The notes beneath the pieces are model-generated. The model did no database searches, had not been told where the DNA came from, and saw nothing but the letters and a program-made list of their open reading frames with translations. Of a stretch of 57,845 nucleotides of DNA, positions 57,833-57,845 are shown piece after piece. The stretch covers positions 1 to 57,845 of the forward strand of contig CANEDJ010000003.1 in the NCBI GenBank assembly GCA_947426265.1. The letters run 5' to 3'. The position numbers and the translations under genes are program-made. This DNA is from MGBC102946 sp022793145. GTDB taxonomy: Bacteria; Bacillota_I; Bacilli_A; RF39; UBA660. The stretch's first letter is position 1. Each line of letters starts with the position of its first letter.

Positions 57833-57845
57833 AAATTATAAATGT

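Noticed and set aside
1..57845. CRISPR arrays, tRNA and rRNA genes
   Set aside because: No regularly spaced direct repeats, no cloverleaf ending in CCA-like context and no conserved rRNA segments were seen by eye.

Overview
The window is a 57.8 kb AT-rich chromosomal segment (roughly 30% G+C by eye) from a spore-forming, low-G+C Gram-positive bacterium, most likely an anaerobic Bacilli or Erysipelotrichia-like gut lineage. The evidence is the ordinary Bacillota gene set (dnaG-rpoD-trmK, nusB-xseA-xseB, mutS, rnhC, holA, rarA, xerD, mnmA, gmk), strong GGAGG or GGTGA ribosome sites, and many endospore genes (spoIVB, spoIIM, ylbJ, a yqfQ-like gene, a YjcZ-like gene and a small Asn-rich gene behind a sigma-G-type promoter). 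I see no rRNA, tRNA, CRISPR, insertion sequence or prophage block. The lineage assignment is inference.

Layout. Bases 1-900 hold the tail of a polymorphic toxin and its probable immunity gene. Bases 1125-5700 hold a YjcZ-like spore protein, ftsW, a prepilin, and the DNA-uptake genes comEA and comEC. Bases 6150-9640 are the dnaG-rpoD-trmK operon. Bases 9700-15670 are a type IV pilus or competence pseudopilus locus: an inner-membrane platform protein with an unusual N-terminal extension, a prepilin peptidase, a short traffic ATPase on the opposite strand, and two prepilins. ylbJ and ylbL follow, then a fused ABC exporter, two overlapping small genes, a lipoprotein, a membrane-anchored XRE regulator and mutS. 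Bases 25035-27922 are four genes I do not recognise, two of them separated by an A9 tract and a frame change. nusB-xseA-xseB, spoIVB, mscL, spoIIM and mnmA come next.

The stretch from 34400 to 36450 is more accessory. It has a pair of unknown membrane proteins, a compact transcription unit for a 20-residue hydrophobic peptide, and the sigma-G-type gene. The right part is mostly minus-strand: a ZIP metal transporter, AlkD-like repair protein, XerD, HolA, a PAP2 phosphatase, a class III Fic protein, a two-component system, a GH25 lysozyme, UppP, Gmk, a radical SAM protein, a kinase-like protein, a polysaccharide deacetylase, a TtcA-like enzyme, a thioredoxin-like lipoprotein, TrxA and CvpA. RarA, a DUF308/papain-like fusion and RNase HIII are on the plus strand.

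How the parts fit. Three prepilins, platform protein, ATPase, peptidase, ComEA and ComEC together make a near-complete apparatus for DNA capture and import. Several spore genes carry promoter sequences resembling sigma-E or sigma-G consensus placed almost directly against the ribosome site. The best candidates for something undescribed are the A9-linked gene pair between mutS and nusB, the 20-residue peptide unit near 36 kb, the extended PilC protein, the DUF308/papain-like fusion, and the small kinase-like protein. All functional names come from motif recognition by eye; no database search was run.
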